From positions 1 through 6,764 of the forward strand of contig JABJKL010000075.1 of assembly GCA_018660405.1 (NCBI GenBank): DNA of 6,764 nucleotides, in the 5' to 3' direction. Shown piece by piece: positions 1-6,763 of the stretch. The DNA is from Pseudomonadota bacterium (lineage in GTDB: Bacteria; Pseudomonadota; Gammaproteobacteria; Arenicellales; Arenicellaceae). Positions within the stretch are counted from its first letter, which is position 1. Every line of letters starts with the position of its first letter. Made by a program: the position numbers and the translations under genes. Under the pieces are notes generated by a model. The model saw only the letters and a list, made by a program, of their open reading frames with translations. It was not told the origin of the DNA and searched no databases.

Positions 1-1
1 A

Positions 2-1234
2 TCCATCGAAAAAGCCGTTGCATTGGTCGAACATGCCAGTGAAATGGAACGCGACTTGATTATGGCAGCTCGCGACCGCTATCCCGCTGACTATGACACT
101 GATAATAGAAGGCCCGTGGACGAAGGTTTTGCCGAGCGCATGAAAACGGTTTATGAGAAGTATCCTGAAATTGACGATGTAGCCATCGTGTATGCAATGT
201 CGCTATTTTTACTTGAGGAACGCCGCGAGCGTCGTGATGTCAACGACCCGGATTTGATTCGCTTGCATGGCGTGCTGACCGGAGTTCTGGACAGGAACAT
301 TGCTCACCCGGGTGCTTGCCATTTGTATATCCACGCTACCGAATCCAGCCAGGAGCCGGAGCGAGCGCTGGCATGCGCCGAATACCTCAGCGCCACCATT
401 CCGACCGCCAGCCATATTCAGCACATGCCCTCGCACACCTGGAATGAAGTAGGATACTGGGGCAAATCGGTTGAGGCGAACATAACGGCCTATCAGTCGG
501 ATCTTAAATCCAGACAAAATCAGGGGTTTTCCTACGTTCCTGCCCATAACCTGCACATGTTGCTGTTTGCAGCATCGATGGATGGACAGAGCGCGATCGC
601 GATTCAAGCGGGTAAGGACTACACCAAGGAAACCGATAACACCATGTATCACGCACTCACGCTGTTGCGCTTTGGACGTTTTGACGAAATTCCCGGGATT
701 GCTCCGCGACCCAGCATCGGAGACATCGAGGGTGGATTTTGGGATTTTGCCCAGGGCTATGCCGCCTTGCGCAATGGCGACGCTGATTCGGCTCAGGACT
801 ATTTAAACAAGCTACAGGACCTTGCCGCTAATTCTACCGGTGAGTTCCGCAGACACGACGCCGCTCACCTAATGGGGCTGTCTGCGGCCATTCTGCAAGG
901 AGAAATCTTTCGCTCACAAGGCAATCTGGACGAAGCGATTACTGCATTTCGTCGTGCCGTTGTGTTGGATGAAGAACAACCCTATGACGAACCGGAACCG
1001 ATTCCTTACGCGGCTCGCCACTGGTTGGGCGCTGCACTGCTTGAAGTGGAAAGGTATGCCGAGGCCGAACAGGAATACCGTACCGAGCTTGCCGACCATC
1101 CACACAATGTGTGGTCGTTGCATGGGTTAAAAACTGCCCTGGAAGCACAGGGAAAAACAGATGCGGCAGTTGATACAGATTTTGAAGAAAGCACCGCGCG
1201 CATGGATGTATGGATTACAAGCTCAATTCTATAA
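2..1234 (+). CDS. TPR-type (tetratricopeptide repeat) protein, C-terminal part, 5' end cut by window edge
   Basis: The frame is open from base 2 to a TAA at 1232-1234, giving about 410 residues. The TTG at base 23 is not preceded by a stop and is unlikely to be the true start, so the N-terminus lies outside the window. Counting from the TTG codon, residues 95-107 read HPGACHLYIHATE, residues 135-140 MPSHTW and residues 174-180 AHNLHML. From memory, this trio of His-rich helical motifs characterises a family of bacterial TPR proteins of roughly 500-600 residues, so perhaps a quarter is missing. Helical repeats near residues 283-316 (GEIFRSQGNLDEAITAFRRA) and 331-364 (LGAALLEVERYAEAEQEYR) match the TPR pattern of small residues and paired helices. 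TPR domains usually mediate protein-protein contacts; no catalytic function is known to me. Whether it is exported cannot be judged without the N-terminus. No gene on the same strand follows closely: the next lies 284 bases on, behind its own promoter candidate. Confidence 0.85.
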   Translation, partial: SIEKAVALVEHASEMERDLIMAARDRYPADYDTDNRRPVDEGFAERMKTVYEKYPEIDDVAIVYAMSLFLLEERRERRDVNDPDLIRLHGVLTGVLDRNIAHPGACHLYIHATESSQEPERALACAEYLSATIPTASHIQHMPSHTWNEVGYWGKSVEANITAYQSDLKSRQNQGFSYVPAHNLHMLLFAASMDGQSAIAIQAGKDYTKETDNTMYHALTLLRFGRFDEIPGIAPRPSIGDIEGGFWDFAQGYAALRNGDADSAQDYLNKLQDLAANSTGEFRRHDAAHLMGLSAAILQGEIFRSQGNLDEAITAFRRAVVLDEEQPYDEPEPIPYAARHWLGAALLEVERYAEAEQEYRTELADHPHNVWSLHGLKTALEAQGKTDAAVDTDFEESTARMDVWITSSIL

Positions 1235-1306
1235 GCGCTCGTTCTGGATCTGCACCTAACACTCCGGTGCTGTTTCAATGGCTTGGATAAGCCGATACGT
1301 GGCTGA

Positions 1307-1468
1307 TTCCAGCCGCGTGGGCATTTGAGCAGATTGGCCAGCCTCAAAGCCATTTGGCTGGAAAAAACCACTCTGGCCGACGGTACGAAATTTATCGATT
1401 CCCTGGTTGCCGACAATTTGGCGATCGAGGCGGAACGACATCAGTGTGCTTTACAGGCCGCAGAATAG
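1307..1468 (+). pseudogene. Coding-like remnant of unrecognised gene (low confidence)
   Basis: In the 284-base gap between the TPR gene and the first DUF6152-type gene, one frame is open from just after a TGA (1304-1306) to a TAG (1466-1468). The second half reads like a real protein: LEKTTLADGTKFIDSLVAD followed by NLAIEAERHQCALQAAE, an acidic-amphipathic helix-like tail. There is no ATG, GTG or ribosome binding site at the front of the segment. A TTG at 1325 is possible but has no purine-rich leader. I do not recognise the family. It could be the 3' stub of a deleted or frameshifted gene, or chance; a short coding-like stretch in another frame just upstream (about 1270-1325) would fit a frameshifted relic. 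Confidence 0.3.
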
Positions 1469-1475
1469 ATATAAT
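1450..1475 (+). promoter_or_regulatory. Candidate sigma-70 promoter for the DUF6152-type gene pair
   Basis: A perfect TATAAT lies at 1470-1475, about 45 bases before the chosen ATG at 1519. Upstream, TTTACA (1450-1455) matches the -35 consensus at five of six bases, but the spacer would be only 14 bases. Paired at 17 bases, the -10 would instead be AATTAT at 1473-1478, a weaker match. If TATAAT is the -10, transcription would start near 1482, giving a short leader of about 37 bases that contains the ribosome binding site. It would also put the in-frame ATG at 1477 upstream of the transcript. Confidence 0.4.
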
Positions 1476-1507
1476 TATGAATAATAGAACTAACCCGACT
1501 CACCTTC

Positions 1508-1513
1508 AGAGGA
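1508..1513 (+). promoter_or_regulatory. Ribosome binding site that fixes the start of the first DUF6152-type gene
   Basis: AGAGGA ends five bases before the ATG at 1519. The same frame is open further upstream, with alternative starts at TTG 1354 and ATG 1477, but only 1519 has a good Shine-Dalgarno match. Only 1519 puts a signal peptide right at the N-terminus, and the downstream paralog begins with the same residues, MKFT. Confidence 0.65.
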
Positions 1514-1518
1514 CACTT

Positions 1519-2559
1519 ATGAAATTTACACCAATCATTGCCGCGATTTATCTGCTTGCCTCGCCTGCTTTTGGGCATCACAGTGACGCTGCCCTGCGCA
1601 TGGATGAAGTGGTTACTTTCCAGGGTGTAGTCAGCGAGTACCGCTTCAGAAATCCACACGCTTACTTTACCGTCGAAGCTGCGGGCGAAGATGGCGCACC
1701 GGTCGAATGGTCGGTACAAATGGCTTCATCGATTACCATGACACGTCTGGGTTGGGGTCGTGAAACCTTAGCCGTTGGCGATCAGGTGACGGTGGGAGTA
1801 AATCCAGCGCGAGACGGACGAACCTACGGGTTGATCTATTCGATCGAGAAAGTCGGCGGCCCAACCATAATCGCCAGACCCGATGAAATGCGCCGATCAA
1901 CTACGGAGCAAGTTCGCGCCTCCACGGTGGAAGGTCGATGGATGGTGGACCGCTCAAGACTTCCTGAGGATTACCCGGGTGGTTTGGACCAGCTCACAAT
2001 CCGTGACCTTACATTGACCGAAAAAGGCCGAACCGCCGAAGCTGCTTATAGCCAGGCCTCGGAAGATAACCCCGAGTTGTCTTGCATCTCAAAACCAACG
2101 CCTTCCCTGATCATTTACACCGACTTGTACCCCATGGAAATATTATTAAACGGGAGTAACGAAGGTGAAGATATAATCACTATTCGCAGCCAATACTTCG
2201 ATACCGTACGAGCGATTTACATGGACGGTCGCGAACATCCACCGGCTAGCGAGCAATTCCACGAAGGCCATTCGGTCGGCAGATGGGAAGACGATGTTCT
2301 GGTCATTGATACTACAAACTTCGACTATCACCGTTCGCCTTATCAGAACGGTGTTCCGTCGGGTGCCCAAAAACACGTGATCGAGCGTTATAGACTCATC
2401 GATGATGGCAGCCACATGAACGTTGAATTTTTTCTTGAGGACCCTGAGTACATCGACGGCTCGATGACTTATGACCGGGATTTACGCTATACCCCACAGA
2501 GTGATATGTCGCCCTTTAATTGCGATCTGGAGGCAACAAGCCGATTTGTCCCTGAATAA
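1519..2559 (+). CDS. Exported DUF6152-type protein with long conserved C-terminal domain (paralog 1)
   Basis: The product is 346 residues of unknown biochemical function. Residues 1-19 form a signal peptide (MKF, hydrophobic core, ASPAFG), probably cleaved before H20-H21-S22, so the protein acts in the periplasm or outside the cell. Residues 20 to about 112 resemble the DUF6152 family: HHS start, a VVTFQGVVSEY strand, NPHAYF at 45-50, a W-x-V strand, LGW, GDQVTVGVNPARDG. From memory, family members often end soon after this domain. Here about 205 more residues follow (140-346), with IYMDGREHP at 233-241, GHSVGRWEDDVLVIDTTNF at 250-268, LEDPEYIDGS near 306-315 and cysteines at 189 and 335 that could pair. 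Blocks like the second occur in uncharacterised secreted proteins of Proteobacteria and Acidobacteria, as I recall. The start is chosen by RBS, signal peptide and agreement with the paralog. It is followed after 30 bases by that paralog, probably on one transcript. Confidence 0.88.
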   Translation: MKFTPIIAAIYLLASPAFGHHSDAALRMDEVVTFQGVVSEYRFRNPHAYFTVEAAGEDGAPVEWSVQMASSITMTRLGWGRETLAVGDQVTVGVNPARDGRTYGLIYSIEKVGGPTIIARPDEMRRSTTEQVRASTVEGRWMVDRSRLPEDYPGGLDQLTIRDLTLTEKGRTAEAAYSQASEDNPELSCISKPTPSLIIYTDLYPMEILLNGSNEGEDIITIRSQYFDTVRAIYMDGREHPPASEQFHEGHSVGRWEDDVLVIDTTNFDYHRSPYQNGVPSGAQKHVIERYRLIDDGSHMNVEFFLEDPEYIDGSMTYDRDLRYTPQSDMSPFNCDLEATSRFVPE

Positions 2560-2589
2560 TGATCGTATCTATCAGACATTGATCCGGCT

Positions 2590-3660
2590 ATGAAATTCAC
2601 GACAATCTTTGTTGTAGTTTCTTTGCTTGCCTCACCCGCATTTGGGCATCATAGTGACGCTGCCTTACGCATGGACTCTGTGGTCACGCTCGAGGGTATC
2701 GTCACCGAATACAGCTTGAGAAACCCACACGCCTATTTCACTGTCGAGGTGAATGGCGAGGTTGCAGGCGAAGGCGGTGCAGCCGTCGAATGGACGGTGC
2801 AAATGCCCTCATCAATTACGATGGTGCGCCTGGGTTGGGATCGGGATACTTTAGCCATTGGCGATCAGGTAACGGTTGGTATAAATCCAGCGCGAGACGG
2901 GAGAAACTATGGGCTGATTTACTCCATTGGCAAAGCTGATGGGCCTATTGACAAAGCTGATGGCTCTCCGCTACTTGCCAGACCCGAACAGGCGCCCCAA
3001 ATAAGATCAGAAGCTCGTACCACCACCATAGAGGGACGATGGTTTCTTGATCGATCGAGGCTGCCAGATGGCTACCCGGATGAGACGGATGAACTAATGG
3101 GTCGTTATCTTGAATTGACAGACAAAGGCGAAGCGGCTGCAGCCGTCTATAATCAGGCCTCGGAGGAGAATCCCGAGCTGTCTTGCATCTCCAAACCGAC
3201 GCCCGCGTTAATCCTTTATACCGACTTATTCCCTATGGAGATTGTGATTAATGAGGGTAATGAGGGCGAAGAGACCATCACGTTACGCAGTCAATACTTC
3301 GATTCAGTACGAACAATCTACATGGATGGTCGCGAACATCCGCCAGCCAGCGAACAATTCTTCGAAGGGCACTCGGTCGGCCGTTGGGAAGATGATGTCC
3401 TGGTCATTGATACAACAAACTTTGCCTACCACCGTTCGCCCTACCAAACCGGTGTTCCATCGGGCTCCCAAAAACATGTGGTGGAGTGGTATCGGCTGCT
3501 TGGTAATGGCCGCCACATGAATGTGAAGTTCTTGCTTGAAGATCCCGAGTACATTGACGGTTCCATGAGCCACAACCGGGATTTAATTTATTCCCCCGAG
3601 AGGGATATGTCGTCATTTGATTGCGATCTGGAGTCGACGCGCCGCTTTCTCCCTGATTAA
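2590..3660 (+). CDS. Exported DUF6152-type protein with long conserved C-terminal domain (paralog 2)
   Basis: This 356-residue product is a tandem copy of the gene just upstream. By hand alignment about 73% of the last 207 residues are identical, with the best agreement from SQYFD to SGSQKHV. It has the same architecture: a signal peptide at 1-19 ending ASPAFG, mature HHSDAALRMD, NPHAYF at 45-50, then the C-terminal domain from about 150, with GHSVGRWEDDVLVIDTTNF at 260-278 and cysteines 199 and 345. Length differences come from a small insertion near residues 55-63 and from a seven-residue duplication, IGKADGP/IDKADGS, at 113-126. No good Shine-Dalgarno sequence precedes the ATG (CCGGCT is the local context), so translation may depend on the upstream gene. 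The frame is intact and substitutions are often conservative, which argues for a working second copy. Function is unknown. It converges on the minus-strand genes, with only 12 bases before the amidohydrolase relic. Confidence 0.88.
   Translation: MKFTTIFVVVSLLASPAFGHHSDAALRMDSVVTLEGIVTEYSLRNPHAYFTVEVNGEVAGEGGAAVEWTVQMPSSITMVRLGWDRDTLAIGDQVTVGINPARDGRNYGLIYSIGKADGPIDKADGSPLLARPEQAPQIRSEARTTTIEGRWFLDRSRLPDGYPDETDELMGRYLELTDKGEAAAAVYNQASEENPELSCISKPTPALILYTDLFPMEIVINEGNEGEETITLRSQYFDSVRTIYMDGREHPPASEQFFEGHSVGRWEDDVLVIDTTNFAYHRSPYQTGVPSGSQKHVVEWYRLLGNGRHMNVKFLLEDPEYIDGSMSHNRDLIYSPERDMSSFDCDLESTRRFLPD
2926..2963 (+). repeat. In-frame 21-base tandem duplication inside paralog 2
   Basis: ATTGGCAAAGCTGATGG (2926-2942) recurs as ATTGACAAAGCTGATGG (2947-2963), a 17-base match with one mismatch and a period of 21 bases, exactly seven codons. 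It encodes IGKADGP followed by IDKADGS in the linker between the two domains. Paralog 1 has a single unit here (IEKVGGP), so the duplication arose in this copy after the gene pair formed, or was lost from the other. Confidence 0.85.
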
Positions 3661-3672
3661 ACTTCTTATCAA

Positions 3673-3837
3673 TCAAACAGTGAGCTGGCTATAAACTTTA
3701 CGCGCATTGCCTTCGAATATTTTGTACCGATCCTGGTCGTCAAGCTTGTCGTTTGCGTCAATGTATCGCTTCGTATCATCGAAATAGTGCCCCGTTTCCA
3801 GGTCGATGCCTTTTGAGTGATAAACGCAGGTGTCAAA
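3673..3837 (-). pseudogene. Remnant of LigJ-like amidohydrolase (Amidohydro_2) gene, 3' end with internal deletion
   Basis: On the minus strand the frame is open from just after a TGA (3838-3840) to a TGA at 3673-3675. It encodes 54 residues beginning FDTCVYHSKGID and continuing ETGHYFDDTKRYIDA, then KIFEGNARKVYSQL at the end. As I recall the family, 4-oxalomesaconate hydratase (LigJ)-type amidohydrolases carry FDTCVYH..GIDLL, then about 25 residues including a FASEM..AVRGIDP stretch, then ETG-YDDTKRYI and a C-terminal KIFEGNARRVYPRL. Here the first GID is joined straight to ETGHYFDD, as if the DNA between two GID-coding spots had been deleted (junction near 3796-3810). The rest of the barrel (about 280 residues) and any start codon are absent, and a stop precedes the fragment. 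A related fragment in another frame (GLALDRGLG, about 3841-3880) may belong to it. It sits 45 bases after the tctB-like stop on the same strand, so it is probably still transcribed but non-functional. Confidence 0.7.
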
Positions 3838-3882
3838 TCACCCAGCCCTCTGTCCAGAGCGAGCCCGCGAAACCGCCCTACA

Positions 3883-4377
3883 CTAGCTTCCGAACAGCAC
3901 ACCCTGAAACAACCTGTATTGAAGCAATTCGATGAACAGTATATAGACAGATAGGGTGGCCACCGCGGAAATGATCGTGCATTGTTTGTAGGATTTTTCT
4001 GCCACCAGCCTCAGAAAAGCGAATATATATAGTGGGATGCCAATCAAAAAGCCGGTTAAATACAACAACACCAGAAAAACTCCGATCCAGAGGAAACCTT
4101 TTATTTCCTTTAGTACTTTTTCCCTGAGTAAATGAGTATTAGAGGCAATGGTATTTTTCTCAGTAGCTGGTGTTGACATAATTGCCCTTAATTGAACCAA
4201 ACATTCTGTCATGGTCAGACCGATGAATATCCAACCGATAAACCTTGGGAAGATACCGCTGCCTCCACTATAGCTATAGGCGGTAATTAACACCGAGATT
4301 GCTATCATCAATATTAGTAACGCGACTATCAAGGGGGCATGAAACAAGGAGGTTTGAAGATTTCTGGACTGCTCCAT
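3883..4377 (-). CDS. tctB: Tripartite tricarboxylate transporter small membrane subunit, TctB-like
   Basis: This 164-residue protein has the length and plan of the TctB/DUF1468 family, the small integral-membrane subunit of TTT uptake systems. Hydrophobic segments lie at about residues 14-33, 45-65, 95-123 (long enough for a re-entrant or two short helices) and 135-153. GSGIFPRFIGW at 39-49 matches the family's conserved G-x-FPR-x-G loop after the first helix. A polar loop (66-93) precedes the second half, which contains YLTGFLIGIPLY. It is thought to partner TctA in the inner membrane; its exact task in transport is poorly defined. The ATG at 4377 has GGAG eight bases upstream (4386-4389). 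It lies 13 bases after the tctA-like stop, so the two are co-transcribed. It is assigned mainly from length, helices, the loop motif and position. Confidence 0.85.
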   Translation of the reverse strand: MEQSRNLQTSLFHAPLIVALLILMIAISVLITAYSYSGGSGIFPRFIGWIFIGLTMTECLVQLRAIMSTPATEKNTIASNTHLLREKVLKEIKGFLWIGVFLVLLYLTGFLIGIPLYIFAFLRLVAEKSYKQCTIISAVATLSVYILFIELLQYRLFQGVLFGS

Positions 4378-4390
4378 TATTTGTGCTCCA

Positions 4391-5887
4391 CTATCTGTTC
4401 ACCTTTTTCTTGCGGATTGCTTGAAATGCCGGGATCGATAATGCTGCAACAGAACACAACAGTAACACCACAGCCGTGTTATCTTGAAAAAATCCACTCC
4501 AATCCCCCTGAAACATAATCATTGACTGGGTATAACTACGCTCCATCAGACTGCATAACACTAGCGCAATAATCAGGGTTATTCTGGGATAATCAAAATG
4601 TATCATCAAATAGCCAAGCAGACCGAAGAATGCCGCAGCAAACACATCCCCTATCGTATTTTGCACAGCGTACGCACCCAAGAGTGATACTGATATAACC
4701 GAAGGAATGAGTATAGAAGAATCTATATAAGCTATTCTAACCAGGCAAAATGCCGCGACACATATGAATGCAGTACTGAGAATAGTCGCGCCCAACAGAG
4801 TGAGTATCAATACAAAGATTGTGTATTCACGTTCTATCAGCAACGTCGGCCCGGGATTCAAGCCATGTAATATGAGCACGCCTAGAAATATTGCCATCTC
4901 TGCACTCCCGGGAACTCCAAATGCCAAAGTGGGGATCAGCCCTCCACCATCCTTGGCATTGTTTGCAGACTCGGGGGCAATCACACCACGGATATCACCT
5001 TTGCCAAAAGTTTCGTTATCTTTGGAAATGTGTGAAGCAAATGAATAGGACATAAATGATGCCACAACCCCGCCTACACCAGGTACTGCGCCTATAAGCG
5101 TGCCGATTGCAGAACCACTCATCACGATCTTGTAGTTTTTCAATGTGGCCTTGATACCCTGGATCGTGTCTGTAAAGCGAATGCTGGTTTGTGATCCGAC
5201 TTCTGTGATTGAACCCCCTTTTACAAACAGCGACATCATCTCGGCGATGGCAAAGAGTCCAATCAGTACCGGTACGATAGAGAATCCATTCCACAAGTAA
5301 TCACTTCCTACGGTATAGCGTGCTGTTCCACCAATCTCATCATAGCCAACAAAGCCAATAAATAATCCTATGCAGGCAGCAATAAGGCCCCGCAACATAT
5401 TTCCGCCTGATACGGTCAAAGAGGTCAATCCCAATAATGCCAACATAAAAAACGCTGGTGGGCCAAACCATAGAACGATTGTTTTCGCTATGGGAAGCAC
5501 CAGAACAAGGATGAATAAACCAAAGATTCCACCGATAGCTGATGCTGATGCAGCGGCACCAATTGCGAGCCCCGCCTTGCCCTGCCGAGTCAGGGGATAA
5601 CCATCAAAACAAGTAGCAGCATTCGGAGCTGTGCCAGGGGTATTCAACAGGATTGCCGTTACTGCGCCACCTGCAGAGACTGCGCCCATAACTCCACCCA
5701 TAAGTATAATTGCCTGATCGGGAGACATGCCAAAGGTTAATGGCAATAACAGAGTTATCGCAGTGGCACCACCGAGGCCAGGAATAATCCCAAACAGAAT
5801 GCCAACACCTACACCCAGGCATAGATAGAATAAATTAGCGCCATCACTTAACAAGTATGTAATGGCAGTTAATAAGGATTCAAACAT
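4391..5887 (-). CDS. tctA: Tripartite tricarboxylate transporter large membrane subunit, TctA-like
   Basis: This 498-residue, highly hydrophobic protein is full length for the TctA family, the ion-coupled permease that takes up carboxylates delivered by a TctC-type receptor. It has the family's two inverted-repeat-like halves. The first carries IIPGLGGATAITLLLPL at 34-50, AILLNTPGTAPNAATCFDGYP at 78-98 and the GKAGLAIGAAASASAIGG region to 120. The second carries AVPGVGG at 267-273, APESANNA at 304-311, GVPGSAEMA at 324-332 and HGLNPGP at 341-347. These glycine/proline-rich loops are the strongest family signature in the window. The ATG at 5887 is the only reasonable start, because in-frame TGA and TAA codons lie 21 and 24 bases upstream with no other start codon between. 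No Shine-Dalgarno sequence precedes it, which suggests translation coupled to the receptor gene ending 30 bases upstream. Substrate cannot be read from the sequence. Confidence 0.96.
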   Translation of the reverse strand: MFESLLTAITYLLSDGANLFYLCLGVGVGILFGIIPGLGGATAITLLLPLTFGMSPDQAIILMGGVMGAVSAGGAVTAILLNTPGTAPNAATCFDGYPLTRQGKAGLAIGAAASASAIGGIFGLFILVLVLPIAKTIVLWFGPPAFFMLALLGLTSLTVSGGNMLRGLIAACIGLFIGFVGYDEIGGTARYTVGSDYLWNGFSIVPVLIGLFAIAEMMSLFVKGGSITEVGSQTSIRFTDTIQGIKATLKNYKIVMSGSAIGTLIGAVPGVGGVVASFMSYSFASHISKDNETFGKGDIRGVIAPESANNAKDGGGLIPTLAFGVPGSAEMAIFLGVLILHGLNPGPTLLIEREYTIFVLILTLLGATILSTAFICVAAFCLVRIAYIDSSILIPSVISVSLLGAYAVQNTIGDVFAAAFFGLLGYLMIHFDYPRITLIIALVLCSLMERSYTQSMIMFQGDWSGFFQDNTAVVLLLCSVAALSIPAFQAIRKKKVNR

Positions 5888-5917
5888 GAATAAGGGCCGG
5901 TCTAAAATTCATTAGCG

Positions 5918-6763
5918 TTAATTCGGATTACTCAGATTGGATTTGAACTTTTCGTAAAAACTGAAATTAACTTCAATCTCGGCGGCCATCATATCGCCAT
6001 TAAGAGGTATCGCATTCATCTGCGCAGCGGCAGAGGCAGATTTGAATTCAGGATCTTCCATGGTTCGTAAAAATGTTTCTCGTAATAAAACCAATACCGC
6101 AGGGTCCATACCCGGCGGCCCCGCCAGAGATCGCTGTACGTTTAACTGCGACAATTCCGGGTATCCGAGCTCAGCAAAGGTTGGCACGTCTGCAAGCACC
6201 GTACTACGGTTTTCTCCGGTCACCGCAAGTGCCCGCAGATTGCCAGAATTAATATATTGAAGGGCTGTTGAGATCGGCGCTATGGTTGCATTTCCATCAC
6301 CACGTACTAATGCCACCAATTGATCGGTGGTTCCTTCATAGCCAGTAATAAATACAGGGTTCTTGCTCATCAAGCCGAGTTGCTCAGCAACGATTTGTAT
6401 AGCGGCAAGTATTGTGCCGCCGTAGCCTATAGAAACAAAGGTGATCTCGTCCTGAGCCTGAAAATCTTCTATCGAATGGATATCTGACTCGGCCTGAACC
6501 AACAGTAGAAATTCTTGTGACTCAATGCGGCCTATCCAGCTCATCTGACGCAGTTCATAGTCTACTTTTTCACCCAGTATGCTCGGCAAAACCAGGCCCG
6601 GCAGATTGAGTAACCCCAGGGTGTATCCGTCCGGATCAGCACGATAGACGCTTGCAGCCCCACGTCTTCCACCTGTGCCTGGCATATTCTGTGGAAGCAC
6701 ATTGATGCCTTCTCCAAGCTGTGCAGCAAAGTACGGGGCAAAGACACGCACCGTTGTATCAAA
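5918..6763 (-). CDS. tctC: TTT-family periplasmic solute receptor, TctC/Bug-like, N-terminus cut by window edge
   Basis: The frame stays open to the right edge, giving about 281 residues. Typical TctC/Bug receptors are about 320, so the signal peptide and first strand are missing. The GTG at 6751 is internal to the family pattern (FDTTVRVFAPYFAAQLGEG corresponds to the usual GG-x-D-x-x-AR-x-x-AP stretch) and is not the start. Counted from that GTG, PGTGG at 24-28 and the ADPDGYTL loop at 38-45 are hallmark positions. SGNLRALAVTGENRS (169-183) followed by LADVPTFAELGYP (186-198) is the classic second-lobe signature, and AGPPGMDP follows at 210-217. The receptor binds a carboxylate in the periplasm by a Venus-flytrap closure and delivers it to the TctA/TctB complex encoded downstream. 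The ligand is unpredictable, since Bug proteins bind di- and tricarboxylates, aromatic acids, amino acids and nicotinate derivatives. The stop TAA is followed at once by in-frame CGC, TAA, TGA. Confidence 0.93.
   Translation of the reverse strand, partial: FDTTVRVFAPYFAAQLGEGINVLPQNMPGTGGRRGAASVYRADPDGYTLGLLNLPGLVLPSILGEKVDYELRQMSWIGRIESQEFLLLVQAESDIHSIEDFQAQDEITFVSIGYGGTILAAIQIVAEQLGLMSKNPVFITGYEGTTDQLVALVRGDGNATIAPISTALQYINSGNLRALAVTGENRSTVLADVPTFAELGYPELSQLNVQRSLAGPPGMDPAVLVLLRETFLRTMEDPEFKSASAAAQMNAIPLNGDMMAAEIEVNFSFYEKFKSNLSNPN

Noticed and set aside
1235..1270. Rho-independent terminator after the TPR gene
   Set aside because: The GC-rich bases here do not form a clear stem with a following T-tract.
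1354..1518. Longer N-terminal extension of paralog 1 from TTG 1354 or ATG 1477
   Set aside because: It would bury the signal peptide, lacks a ribosome binding site, does not match the paralog's start, and overlaps the candidate promoter and the coding-like remnant in another frame.
1441..1719. Minus-strand open frame across the start of paralog 1
   Set aside because: It is antisense to a well-supported signal peptide and domain, and its translation shows no recognisable features.
3640..3690. Bidirectional terminator between the convergent genes
   Set aside because: Only 12 bases separate the two stop codons and I could find no stable hairpin followed by a T-run on either strand.
3669..3902. 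77-codon minus-strand open frame overlapping the end of tctB
   Set aside because: It is out of frame with both tctB and the amidohydrolase-like fragment; its translation resembles nothing and its stop-free run is explained by the neighbouring relic. A few upstream residues may belong to the frameshifted relic.
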